From Homalodisca vitripennis (taxonomy: Eukaryota > Arthropoda > Insecta > Hemiptera > Cicadellidae), in assembly GCF_021130785.1 (NCBI RefSeq), contig NC_060211.1, positions 126,305,001 through 126,369,000 of the forward strand: DNA of 64,000 bases, written 5' to 3'. The position numbers and the translations under genes were made by a program. Positions within the stretch are counted from its first letter, which is position 1; each line of letters starts with the position of its first letter. The notes under the pieces were generated by a model. The model searched no databases. It saw only the letters and a program-made list of their open reading frames with translations, and was not told the DNA's origin. Of this stretch, positions 10,100 to 20,593 are shown in pieces.

Positions 10100-11560
10100 T
10101 TTGTGACTACCAATAACACCAACACTAATTTTCGAAAGGTATTAATAGAAGAACTGACGGCAATGTTTTCAGAAATTTCTTGACAGATCAAATCTTTGGT
10201 ATTGGATGTGGAGCTCACATTGTAAACAATACCATTCAGGGAGCTTGTGACAGTTTACCTTATAATGGTGGTTGAATTGTATAAATTCTTTTACTGATAC
10301 AATGTTAGGGGAGACTTTAATAAGCGGCATACACTCGTTATTCGATTGCTACTGTTGAACAATTCAATATATGATTCAACTTCGATATGTAAAAATGGTA
10401 CACAATAAGTTATATTAAATACCATAAACAAGAAGAATCTCGTACATTACAATTTTTTTTAAAACATAAACTTAACAATACAAAACAACAAAACCAACTA
10501 TGGCCTAGACTTAGATGTCAAAGAAACCTTACAATATTTATAACTTGCCCAACTTGATATCAATAAGTAACTTAACCGCTTTTGTGAAATGGAGGAAAGA
10601 ATTCTCCCCATGGGTTGTCAGGAGCCAAACCTACATGTTGAAGCCACTTAACAAATCTCATCACTTGTGAGATATATCTCACATATTTTCCTCATATTCA
10701 CCACCATTTTCAAAGTCTCAAAATAATAGTTACTTCTTGCTGTTTATTGTTTATATTAAAATTACTAGCCTATAACTAATAAGTTGAAATCATAAACTAA
10801 GTTAAATAAAATGTAATATCGAACTATTCCTTAGGATACAAACAATCAAACTATTTGATAAAAATAACCACATAACAAGTTTTGGCCACTTATTAAAGTC
10901 TAGCCCCAATGTTAGAGTGGCAAACTTGAAAGAACACAAATGTAGAGTTTAAAAGACTCTTATTTCATGGTAGTACTGGGTTCTTAAGCCTAAAGCCAGC
11001 TCTGGAGACAATTCTGACTGAGTTTCTTACTTTGAAATTATATTTTGAAACAAAAGAAAACTGCCAAAATTGTTGGCAGACTTCTTTAATGACCCTGCCA
11101 ATGACTTTTACTTTATGTTCATCCTTAAAACCCTGCAAATGTTTCAGAACACTTTTTTAAATGTTTTTGAAGTTTATCAAGCCTATTCACAATTGATTTC
11201 AAAGCTAGAGGAGAAAAATAATGGCATGTTTATGCCGTTTTGCAGCAAAACAGCTTCTCAACAAACTGAATGGAGATGAAAACTTTGATGGAGCAATATT
11301 CAATGAAACTATTTCTAACTTTTATAAGTCCCTCAATTATTTGAAACTGTGGATAACTTCCTTCAACAAGACAAATACATTATCTTGGATAAGTTTGGAA
11401 AGCGATGTAACCTGACACGAATTGGAACCAAGTTAAATTTGCCTATATAATAATAGTTCCTAAGACTGTGGAGATGGATGAACTTCTTGATGGAAGGACA
11501 TTACTAGCAGAAGTTCTGTGTAAACTTATACCAGAGTGAAATGCTCTCTCAGATGAAAAA
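10100..11560 (+). pseudogene. hAT-like transposase relic, split by an MITE
   Basis: Plus-strand fragments of one transposase flank an insertion. The left piece (about 10140-10280) reads TDQIFGIGCGAHIVNNTIQG and then ACDSLP, the pattern of host-type hAT/zinc-finger-BED transposases (xxFGxGCxAHIxHNxxQxxCDxLP). The right piece (about 11000-11415) reads LADFFNDPANDFYFMFILKT, EVYQAYSQLISKLEEKN and then, after a shift, FAAKQLLNKLNGDENF, matching the later helical region of the same family. Frames are broken throughout. No terminal repeats of the parent element were found. The GCxAHxxxN motif supports the class; the exact subfamily is uncertain. Confidence 0.6.
10309..10907. mobile_element. MITE with 8-bp target duplication AATGTTAG
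   Basis: The ends are inverted: left GGGAGACTTTAATAAGCGGC, right (reverse complement) GGGGCTAGACTTTAATAAGT. The 8-base duplication AATGTTAG lies at 10301-10308 and 10908-10915. At 599 bp with no coding capacity it is a non-autonomous DNA transposon. An 8-bp duplication fits hAT- or P-type transposition. It sits inside the hAT-like relic, so it is younger than that relic. Confidence 0.85.
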
Positions 11561-11890
11561 AAAATTGAGAACTAGAAGAGTATTTTCCATTCACAAACTT
11601 TTCAAAAATTGTGAAATTTAAAACGTGTTTTCTCCATCAGGTTGGATATATTTGATTGACAAAAAGAGAAGACTTCCAATTTTAGTAGTTAGAGAATTAT
11701 AATAATTATAGAAATAAATTTCAACATGTAATTTTCAGAATGTTATGATAAAATAAAAGATCATTAACCGTTTTTTTTCAAAGGTTATATCATCAGACAA
11801 AAACTAATCAATGAGCAATGATTATCAACTCCCAAGGCCTAATTCTTCAAAGTAAAAAAAGGACATTGTTCATGAAAGTTGTTTACTTTA
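11560..11890. other. Intronic spacer, nothing recognised
   Basis: AT-rich sequence between the hAT-like relic and the next MITE-like unit; no exon or repeat end seen. Confidence 0.5.
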
Positions 11891-11894
11891 TTAT

Positions 11895-12400
11895 AAAGTA
11901 AAGGATCAAAGTAAGATAAGTGGACCCGATTTTATATATCAATTAGTATAATTATGGATACATAATATTTCTATATCGAATATTACACAATCAATCTAGT
12001 CAATCAATATCACCTTACCTGTAGTCCTCAATAACAATCATATGTTTGAAATTAAAATAACGAATTCAATATATAGACTATACAGTGACAATGTCTTAAA
12101 TAATAATAAATGAACCATAACAATCAAATGAACAATTAGTACAAAAATATGAAAAACTCGAAGAAATTATAACATAAACATTTGGAATAGAAAAAGAAAT
12201 GGTAATAACAACATTTAGAGTATAAAATTGGAAATTCGCGGGTATTTTCTCCTGGGTAACATTTACTTCCGCTGTCAAAAATGATTGAATGCATCCTCTC
12301 CAGAAAACCGTACATCTTTTCTGTATAATTAAATAGATGATCTGCAAGCAGCTGGTATGCTACTTTTCAATCTTTGTTTCATGGTCCTCCACGAGCTTAT
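11895..12400. mobile_element. MITE copy related to the 53.4 kb element (reverse orientation, right end unclear)
   Basis: From about 11899 the sequence follows the reverse complement of the element at 53412-53983. Shared blocks are AGATAAGTGGACCCG (against CGATAAGTGGACCCG), ATTAGTATAATTAT, GCATCCTCTCCAGAAAACCG, GATCTGCAAGCAG and CCACGAGC. Alignment fades near 12400. No clear second terminal repeat or target duplication was found, so this copy is probably truncated. Confidence 0.65.
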
Positions 12401-12748
12401 GACTGTCAAAGTAAGATAACTGGTGTCTAAGTGTTAACACCAGTTGCCAGATCTAAAAATTATTTCCTACGATTGATAGGAAAATGTACAAACCCCCACC
12501 CTTCATTCATTCAGTCCCAAAATATGTCTTCCACACCTTAATTCTGAATCTACCATCACATTTTTGATCTTTTTGTATAGTTACAATTAAACCTACTGTA
12601 CTGTCTATATTGCTTCTACCAACCTCCCTTTGTTACATTGTTATTAAAATTCTTATTTTACATTCATCAACTTCCACGACAACTTAAGGACCTCCAAGCT
12701 TAACTTCCCTATTACACTGATCATTACTCCATACAAAATAACAAACCC

Positions 12749-13476
12749 GGGAGGTTTTGGGATTATACCGACCACACCAGTATGAAGAACACAAAAATAT
12801 AAATTTATAGAAACAAACATGATAGAACGAAAAAAACAACTGTTTAATTATAAAATTACAAACTTACCAGTGTTTCCAGGTATTGTGATCGGTATCGTTG
12901 TCGCTGTTATCTTATCTTTCTCGAGAATCCCGATTACGGGCCGCGCGGCATCACATGATTTGCACGGCACATTAATTGCCTTTCCACTACAATTAAATTT
13001 ACATTTCTGATCAGCCCCTCTAGAATTTGATATTTTACTGATAGGTACTATCTCGAGGGATGTTTTTCTTTCGTCGACATCAGCGCGGGCTTCGGCAGGC
13101 ACTCGCATTTTGGGGTGGCGGAGTGTGATCAAGAATAAAAACAAGTTTTAAGTGTTTTTTCAATAAAGAGTTTAGTAATGTTTGTTTTTGTTGAATTTTT
13201 GTGTGTTTTAGAGAAATGTAGAGGTAAAACACGGAAGTACAACAAAGCGAAGAACCAGCTGAACGGGGCGGCGAGACTCTGCAATCACGTTATCTACTAG
13301 ACCGCTCGACTTTGACCTCTGTCTGAGGATGGGGAGGGGTTTGCGATAAGACAATTCCTGTTTTATATTGACGAAATATTGTTCTATACGCTAATCTAGT
13401 AATCAGTAGAAGCAAAATGTCAAATAACGATTCATGTCTGGGTGTGGTCGGTATAATCCCAAAGTACCAACCTCCC
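12749..13476. mobile_element. TIR-bounded unit enclosing an exon-like frame
   Basis: Left arm 12749-12780 and right arm 13438-13476 are inverted copies (GGGAGGTT...TTTGGGATTATACCGACC, then ACCACACC). The right arm carries a 7-base insertion. The 728 bp between the outer ends is richer in CpG than its surroundings. No certain target duplication was seen (TAACAA occurs near both ends but offset). It may be a transposon, or two opposed copies of a short repeat framing a promoter-like segment. Confidence 0.6.
12868..13144 (-). CDS. Exon-like open frame with a strong donor, of unknown identity
   Basis: The minus-strand frame runs from a Met at 13144 (a second Met is 12 codons in) and ends at a consensus donor, CACTG followed by GTAAGT. 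A CKFNCSGKAINVPCKSCD stretch gives a CxxxC...CxxC pattern that could bind zinc. I do not recognise the protein. It ends in phase 1, so splicing to the exchanger acceptor at 9209 would be in frame, producing a chimeric N-terminus without the first transmembrane helix. However, the true upstream exchanger exon is at 15194-14975. It could be an alternative first exon, a transposon gene fragment, or chance. Confidence 0.35.
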
Positions 13477-13479
13477 ACT

Positions 13480-14974
13480 TAACAAGAGCTAGTTAGATAT
13501 TGTACTTCTTGATGGGCTGTGTAAATCCGAACTGCACTCAACAATTAAAATTTATAGTTTGTTTGGTTTTTGGAATAAAGTACATCAGTCACAATGTTGT
13601 AAGAGCCCAAACTCAGATTTTTCAAAGAAATTAGAATTCAGTACATATTTACTGAAATATTAAGACCACAATGACCTTTCTTTTTAGCTCTGAACCATAC
13701 TTGCTCCTCTCACAATTGACTTTGTATTAGTTTTTTGGTACCAGTCCACTATGTTAGATGCCAAAAAAATCATATTTTACCACCTAGTAAAGCTATTGGT
13801 ATCAAATTTACATTAACCGTGACCATGGAAAGGTATGTTCATTTTCTTTTCCTGAAAACAATATTGAAGAAAAAACTTGTCGGCAACGAAAATCGAAGGA
13901 ACTACGATTTTTTTTAAATCCTCTGAAAACTCCGTTTTTGACAGTTTCCTATAACTCCGTGTCTGCTCAAACTCAGTATAGCCAGATTTAAAAAACCGAT
14001 TATCATACCAACAACGAGAAATTATCGTACTTTCATATAAAATAATCGTACCAAACACATTTAATGAAAAAGTATGTTATGTTCGTATAATAAATTATGT
14101 TACAATTAACTTTTGGTTTGTTACTTGTATAAATTTGTCAAAAATCTTTCATGGTACGATAATAACTACCCATCGTGTATCTTACCGGCGCATAAAATCA
14201 ATGAAATGATCGTACCTTTACGATAATTATCGTACCTCTGGCAACACTATCCATTAAGGTAAGTGATAAGTTACTGAAATACGTTAATCCTGTCAACGAT
14301 GCCTGCCCGCTGTGCATGCTTGCTCTTTTAGAAAAAAAATTTAACTCGAGCTTGCAAAAGTCGAATCCCAGATCACGTGATGCCCCTGCTCCTTAACACA
14401 ATAATGTCCGAAAGGCATCAATATAATACAATAATATACTTTCCCCCCAGTTCATATGCACCTGTGATAATAATACTTGGCTATAAATTCCCAACCTCTG
14501 AAAGAAAAGTCCATTTTCCATGGTCACGCTAATGTAAATAAATACCAAGCTATTTCTTTAAGTTCTCTGAAGTTGACTGTTAGGCTACTTTGGATTTGAT
14601 GGAGTCACTTTCCTGTCCAGTTATAGTAGCCTAGATTGCAAGAACAGTAGACTCCATCTGTCTAGATGGAGGGCGAAAAACTAGTTCTGTAGTTAAGTAT
14701 TCAATGATATAATTTCATTAAAAAAGGTAACCACTAATAATTCTTCTAAAACTAACTCATAGGCTACCACTTATGCTCTGGTCATTTTCCTATAGTATTC
14801 ACCATAAATAGACATAATATAAACAAACACAAATGCCAAAATAGCCTGGTCCCCAAAAGATTAAAAATTGTATAACCTTAGACCTACTCCTTTAGAATGG
14901 AACACAAAAGTAGCTTATCATACAGGAACAAAATAGTACTTAGCCTATTTTAAACATACAAGTTTTGTACTTGC
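13480..14974. repeat. Intronic MITE debris with repeated ATCGTACC and a shared 14.3/37.5 kb segment
   Basis: Between about 13985 and 14255 the motif ATCGTAC or its complement GTACGATAA occurs about six times. This looks like subterminal repeats of an MITE, but the ends are not clear. At about 14305-14375 the sequence TTAACTCGAGCTTGCAAA, with neighbouring bases (GCTTGCTCTTTT before, CCCAGATCA after), also occurs at 37545-37600 inside a defined MITE. No exons were recognised. Confidence 0.5.
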
Positions 14975-15194
14975 CATATATCACTGCAAGGCCTGTTTCG
15001 TGAAGAAATCTCAATCTTCGGTGTTTGAACAACCATATTGTAAGAACTGTTAAAATTAATAAAAATGTATACAATAAACAGGTTAAGGCTGTCCAAACGA
15101 TGTGTTAGTTGTGCCTTTGCATCAAGCTCTATATCAGTTGATGCACTATTTGCTAGATTAACACTTGATAATACGCATAAAATAAAATAAAACT
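14975..15194 (-). CDS. Na+/H+ exchanger (NHE6/7/9-like), exon with first membrane helix
   Basis: A 220-base exon, phase 0 in and phase 1 out. The acceptor is CTTTACAG before TTTTATT. The peptide begins [18 protein letters not shown], consistent with the end of a signal peptide. Then come a hydrophilic stretch and the helix [20 protein letters not shown], followed by [18 protein letters not shown]. Human NHE6/7/9 have [27 protein letters not shown] here, a near-identical match. The donor is GATATATG followed by GCAAGT: a GC-AG intron with otherwise consensus bases. Its single leftover G pairs with GT of exon 9209 to make Gly of YGLIVG. There is no Met in frame, and a stop lies 24 bases upstream of the boundary, so an earlier coding exon must exist between here and about 24.3 kb. 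Confidence 0.88.
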
Positions 15195-17340
15195 GTAAAG
15201 TTTGGGCTATACATTATTATATTTTCTTTATCACCACTAATAAATAACACTCATTTTTCAAATTGCTCCTGACCGTACCCTATCACTAAAGTTCACTGTT
15301 TTCCTCTAAGAAATTGTTGAGATAATCAATCCTATTCTCAAGACAGACAAGTTCCACCAATCAAGAGCTCAAACAAAACAAACACAAAATTCAAATTACA
15401 AAAATTTCAGTCCAGCTGTTGAGCAGAGAGGTGAAATTTACATTACAAAATATGACCTCATATGAATACACTTTGTTATAGTTTATATCGAAGGGCAAAA
15501 ATTGAGTTTCTTAGTAAGTTAAACATCATCGTATAGCATTGAAATAACTTTTTACTTAGGTTCAAATTAATGTAATTACATTTGCGTTTCGTTTATTATT
15601 AAAACCTTCATCAAAACTGTCCTTTGCTACAGTTAGTAGTATAAGGTAGTAGTATAAGGCTGCGGCTTCTCTCACTGAAAAATCATAGAATCGAGTCCCA
15701 ACTCAGAGATGTAATAAAATCTGCGTAAGGGTTTGAATAGTTTTCCCTTAAAAATGATTGATATAATCAAATCCAGTATACTGTTAGCGAATGACCTCCT
15801 TCTGCCATTAGTGAATGGACCACCTTCTGCAAAAAGACATTATTGACGTACGTTATTTTAAAACGCCATTTTGAAAACTAAACTAGTTGAGGACGTAAAT
15901 AATCTTTAAACGGTTACAATATTTTTATTTTACTAAATTAAAATAATCAATACTTTGAGCCCAAACTTTGAATTTATTCCAAACAACAATAAATTAATTC
16001 TGTTTCAAAATAATCTAGTATACAGTATATTTTTATTACTGCTTTATATGAGTACAACATAAATTTAAAAATATTATGGTTATCTCTTATTATAAGCCTT
16101 GTCACCAATCCACATTTCAAACATCACGAATCTTACAATTTCCATACAATTCGGTGCTAGGATTTGTAACCAGCAAACAAAAACAAGATTTTCTATTTTC
16201 ATTTACTTTTTACAATAAAAAATAAGTTGTTAAAGCTAGAAAGGCCAGATTTTAGGTATGTGAACAAAATTAGGAAATATATTAAAATATTTTATAAAAC
16301 ATGATTTCTTGAAGAGAATTATGATTATCAATAAGAATAGAACCATTATGTATGCAATGATCCATATTATTTAACTCTATGTTAGATCAATTCAACGTAC
16401 ATTTTCTTACACAAATCATGCTGTATTTTTTATATTATTGTTTAATTTTGTTGTCGTATTGAAAGTTGTATTTTAAGAATACAGTAAATACCGAATTCTC
16501 GAGGTGGATTCCATTGTAGAATATCCTTGAATATATTTGGTTGTTGGTTTATTAATTTATTAAAATAGTTGATTTAAGCTCATAACTACATCAAACCCCC
16601 CCCCCCCCCCCCAACTATTATTTTCATAACACTTACTACCATTAATACCCACCTTAAAATATGACGAAGCTACGAAGACGTCTTAAACTATAATTGATGG
16701 TTGAAATTATATTTCAAAATTTGCTGATAACATTACTATTTTGTGTATGTCCAATCATTTCTTTGTTATTAAACGGTGATGGGAAAACTAATCTACAATA
16801 ATTTTATGTTTTAAATCGCTAAACTGAAAATTAAAAGTTAATTTATTAGGGCGATAAGCGTCCTACATAATACAGCCTGTTTTCTAGGATCCAAACTAAA
16901 TTTTGGGAATCTGCATATACAATTTACAAATCACATTCAAATTTAAAACAACACATTATGCACACCTTTTGCCTTTCTTTATGTTTTACCTTGCAAATTA
17001 AAACGAAAAGATAAACCATACACACAATATACAGTATAACCATAATAGTATAATGAAAATAACTCTAACCATAAATAACAACGTTTTAGTTATAAAATTG
17101 TTATATAATTATTCTATAGGATACCTATATTGTATTTAGTAGTAAATAAAAGATTTTAAGGTAATTTCACAAGTTATAGTATGACAGTCCGGTACTGCAC
17201 TGGTTATTGCTGTACTTCACGAGCCTCCGACGTAATGTTCAAAAGTCTATATAAGAGGTTTCTCCATCGCAGACGGTGCTGTTGCAGGCTCAGCTGATGT
17301 CTGAGAGTGAACTGTGCTTGTGATTCGAGTGTTTCGATTT
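15195..17340. other. Spacer between host genes: no exon found, poly-C run
   Basis: The stretch should contain the first exchanger exon and possibly the last exons of the NT5DC-like gene, but none could be identified by eye. It includes an 18-base poly-C run at about 16596-16613. A GC-richer minus-strand frame at 17345-17204 (LYKKIETLESQAQ...) lacks a usable acceptor and was not called. Confidence 0.5.
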
Positions 17341-17351
17341 TCTTGTAGAGC

Positions 17352-17448
17352 ACCCCCCCCCCCCCCCACCCCCCCCCCCCCCCACCCCCCCCCCCCCCCA
17401 CCCCCCCCCCCCCCCACCCCCCCCCCCCCCCACCCCCCCCCCCCCCCA
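17352..17448. repeat. C-tract array, (C14-17 A)n
   Basis: About 97 bases made of six runs of 14-17 cytosines, each separated by a single adenine. The minus strand is G-runs able to form quadruplexes, and the plus strand could form an i-motif. It lies just left of a LINE. Spurious proline- and glycine-rich frames across it are ignored. Confidence 0.9.
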
Positions 17449-17529
17449 CCAATCAGCCCTAATAATATTGTCAGGGTAGTCTCAAGGTTGTCTAATTCCA
17501 AAAGTATGGACAACCATACTTAGGAATTA

Positions 17530-20050
17530 TTGGTTGCCTAATTTCATAGTAAAAACACAATTCAATACAAAAAGGAATCACAAGCATTCATCTTCAGTAA
17601 ATGTCTGGATACTGGTTACTTTTCTGACTCCTTTAAAATATCCAAGGTCATCCAAATTTATAAAAGAGATGATAAACTTTTGTCCGAAAACTATCGTCCA
17701 ATATCCATTGTTCTGATTTTCTCAAAAATATTAGTCACTAATGCATGATCAACTTTCATCACATTTCAGCCAATACAATCTTATTTCAGAATCTCAATTC
17801 GGCTTTCAAAAAGGTAGATCAACTACATCTGCTATTATGGAAATTATAAATCACATTCTTGATGCATTAGAAAACGGAAAATCAGTAGCCCTTTCACTAT
17901 TGGATTTGAGCAAGGCATTTGATTGTGTTCCTTTTGCTTCTATCTTGAAGAAATTAAAATTCTATGGTGTCTCAGAAAACTCATGTAAAATTATTAATTC
18001 CTATTTAACCAACAGAAGCAGTATGTTTCAATTAAGGGGTCTAATTCATCTGTTCAAAATGTGGATCTGGGAGTCCCCCAAGGGTCTGTTCTACGTCCTT
18101 TTTTCTTTACAGTTATAATTAATGGCTTGCCAAGGAATTTAAGTGGATTCCATAATTTATGCTGATGATACCTCTCTTTTCTCAAGTAATAATTTGCAGG
18201 CCATTATGAATACAGCCCAAAATGAGGCAATAAATTGGTTCTCTTCCAACAAAATGCACTGCAATGAAGACAAAACCCAAAATATTTGTATTAGCTTAAA
18301 TCAGACTCGGTATGATGCAAGATCAGTGAAACTGTTGGGTATCTTCGTCGACTCTAAGCTAACTTGGTCTAACCATATTGAAAATCTCTGCAAATGAATT
18401 TCTCGTGTCAGTTATTTGCTATGGAAATTAAGAGAGATTGTCTCTGTGGAATATTTGAGGGTGATTTACTTTGGATTATTTCAATCACACATTACGTCAT
18501 ATGGTTTGATTTTATGGAGCGGTTCCACTGCAATTTCAAAAATGAAAGACATTCTGATATCCTGATCCATTTTCGAATAATAGGACTTTAAGTTTAACCC
18601 TTTGTGATCGGGAGGCCATAAATGTGGCCTCAACTTATTTTTTTTTTTTTTGTTCTCTTATGACAAAAATCTTATAAATTGCACTTAGTCTTATAAGAAC
18701 CTTAGCACTGCTTCTGAAGTGACAGGATATTCAGGATGGTTAAGGTCAGGGGGTAGGGGCCACCTCCTATCGAGATTCATGAGGAAGAATTTAGGGCAGT
18801 AATCTCAAGTCATGTCCCTAAGGAAGAAGAGGAGGCCAGCTTTGAACCAGCCTCTCCAGTCAAAGCAGGCAAGGGGTGGCACACCCTTGTTGAGGCTAGC
18901 AAGACCAACTCCAACAGTCATCTCCTGCAGTAGACTAGAGCTATTGAATTACCCTTGCAACCCAGAATCTCAACATTTGTGGTAAGGTTGCCCAGATTAA
19001 GCGACACATAGATTTTTGCTGTGCCCAGTGGTAGGTTCAACTAGAAGGTATAAACCAGCCAGAAGTAATTCCTGCTGGGTCGAACTAATTTCTTGCTCAC
19101 TTCAGATTTTGTCTCAGGTGGTTGTTCTCTGAGCTCGCTGGGCCACGCATGTGCAACAGCAGTTGTCGGCTGTATTCTGCATCACCACTCTGTGCTTGCG
19201 TAACTATGCACGTCACTTTTATTCTAATTCAAATATCAGTATTTGACCTTCTGCTCATTAAATTACTGAAATTTAAATTACATTCTCAAATAATTTACAA
19301 GGCTTACTAGCTTAATTTTATCAGTAGGTTATTTATTATTTGATTTTAAACGAACCAAGTAACATGTAATTTAAGTTATAGGTTGATCTGTTTTAAAATT
19401 ATTTGAATTTGTAGGATGAAAATGCAATCCCTTTCAATTAGATCTCTGATATGTTATCTCGTTCCGATATTTTGAACTTCGTCTTCACCAAATGCACTAG
19501 TATTGTAATAGGTAGAGCATATGAACTAGATGCTGATTGCAAAGGGTTAAATAGCAATTTTGAGGCCTTGGAATCAGAGAGTGAAAAAAATTGTTATAAA
19601 CACTAATGAAATAACTTGAATTTCTGTGCATCATCCAATGATATTTGATCTCATAGCTCCAACTATTAAAGCAACACTTCAACTATTTAAGGAGGAATTA
19701 AGATGGAGCCTGTAGCTTTCTTAATGAAAACTTATCATAGCCCTGTGCTAAATTTTTGAAGTGGAACTAGGCATATTTGAGGTACATTCCAGTGTTCAAA
19801 CAAAATTTAAAATTGTACTTAATAACACTTGTTCTTGGGAAGCATGAATATCTGTAAACTTTATACAATACAATACAATATATGTCCTTGTTTTCCAATC
19901 TCTATTTACTGTATCATCCAATTTCTTGATTTATAGTTTGTTTTTCTAAAGAAGATCCCTGACGGAGCCAGGTCCTGGCGACCTCTCTCACATGCTAATC
20001 ATCTCACTACCAACGACTACCACATTAAAATATACATACACCTATACGGA
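17530..20050 (+). mobile_element. LINE (CR1/jockey-like) reverse transcriptase relic, interrupted
   Basis: Decayed plus-strand non-LTR retrotransposon. Early RT sequence (GYFPDS, NYRPIS in shifted frames near 17610-17710) leads into SESQFGFQKGRSTTSAIMEI and LLDLSKAFDCVPFASILKKL (17741-18118). The catalytic IIYADDTSLFSSNN is at about 18150 and LGIFVDSKLTWSNHI at about 18340. A TTAA element splits it at 18594-19550. Beyond that, the last domain appears as VFKQNLKLYL and KHEYL near 19800-19850, with 3' untranslated sequence to about 20050. Length and order fit ORF2 of a CR1 or jockey superclade element lacking its endonuclease part. Multiple frameshifts; dead. Confidence 0.8.
18594..19550. mobile_element. 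piggyBac-type non-autonomous element, TTAA flanked
   Basis: 957 bp bounded by TTAA on both sides with inverted ends: TTAACCCTTTGTGATC on the left and, reversed, TTAACCCTTTGCAATC on the right. A TTAA target and termini starting CCC are the hallmarks of piggyBac transposition. A subterminal palindrome (GAGGCCATAAATGTGGCCTC) lies near the left end. A plus-strand trace near 18790-18930 (VPKEEEEASFEPAS) may be remnant coding sequence. It is inserted in the LINE. Confidence 0.85.
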
Positions 20051-20593
20051 AACAGTTTTTTACTGTTTGGGTAGTATTCACTCATGTATTAGAGTGAAGA
20101 AAACTATTTTTTGTGGATTGTGATAACCAAAAATATGGAGAAAAACACTGCTCTCTGTTTAAAATTTAAGCTTTCTCCACTTTTACTCCTCATTGTTTAA
20201 AAAATAATGATAGTAAAAAATTGTTCTTATACAACATTTTTTGCATGTCTCTTAAAAAAAAACATACTAAAAATTAAGATTTCAAAATTAATAATTAAAA
20301 TCGTAATTAATCTTGTAAACCCTTACAAAATCGGTTATTAGTTATCATCATGGTTTGATATGGCGGTCTGCAACTGCTTAGAAATTAGTTTTACATAAAA
20401 ACTGTAAATGTATAACTTATTCTAAATTTTGCGCCAATTCCAATAATATATAGCTATCCTATACTTTTACTTCAAAACTTATTTGTTACATGGATTTGTA
20501 TGAAAAAGCGTGCAGTTACTTTTTTTAAATAGGTTGATTACTAAAGAAATTATATCTTTCATGGGTAAACAAAATCTTATGACTGCATTTATA
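20050..20593. other. Spacer, nothing recognised
   Basis: AT-rich sequence between LINE 3' end and mariner. No exon seen. Confidence 0.5.

Noticed and set aside
8983..13144. Joining 13144-12868 to 9209-8983 as the main exchanger transcript
   Set aside because: The exon at 15194-14975 provides the conserved TM1[10 protein letters not shown] segment and joins in frame, so the 12.9 kb segment can at best be alternative.
17204..17523. Proline- and glycine-rich open frames across the C-tract
   Set aside because: They are artefacts of the homopolymer array; no acceptor or start context supports them. The adjoining LYKKIETLESQ frame was considered as an NT5DC C-terminal exon but does not match the family and lacks a pyrimidine-tract acceptor.
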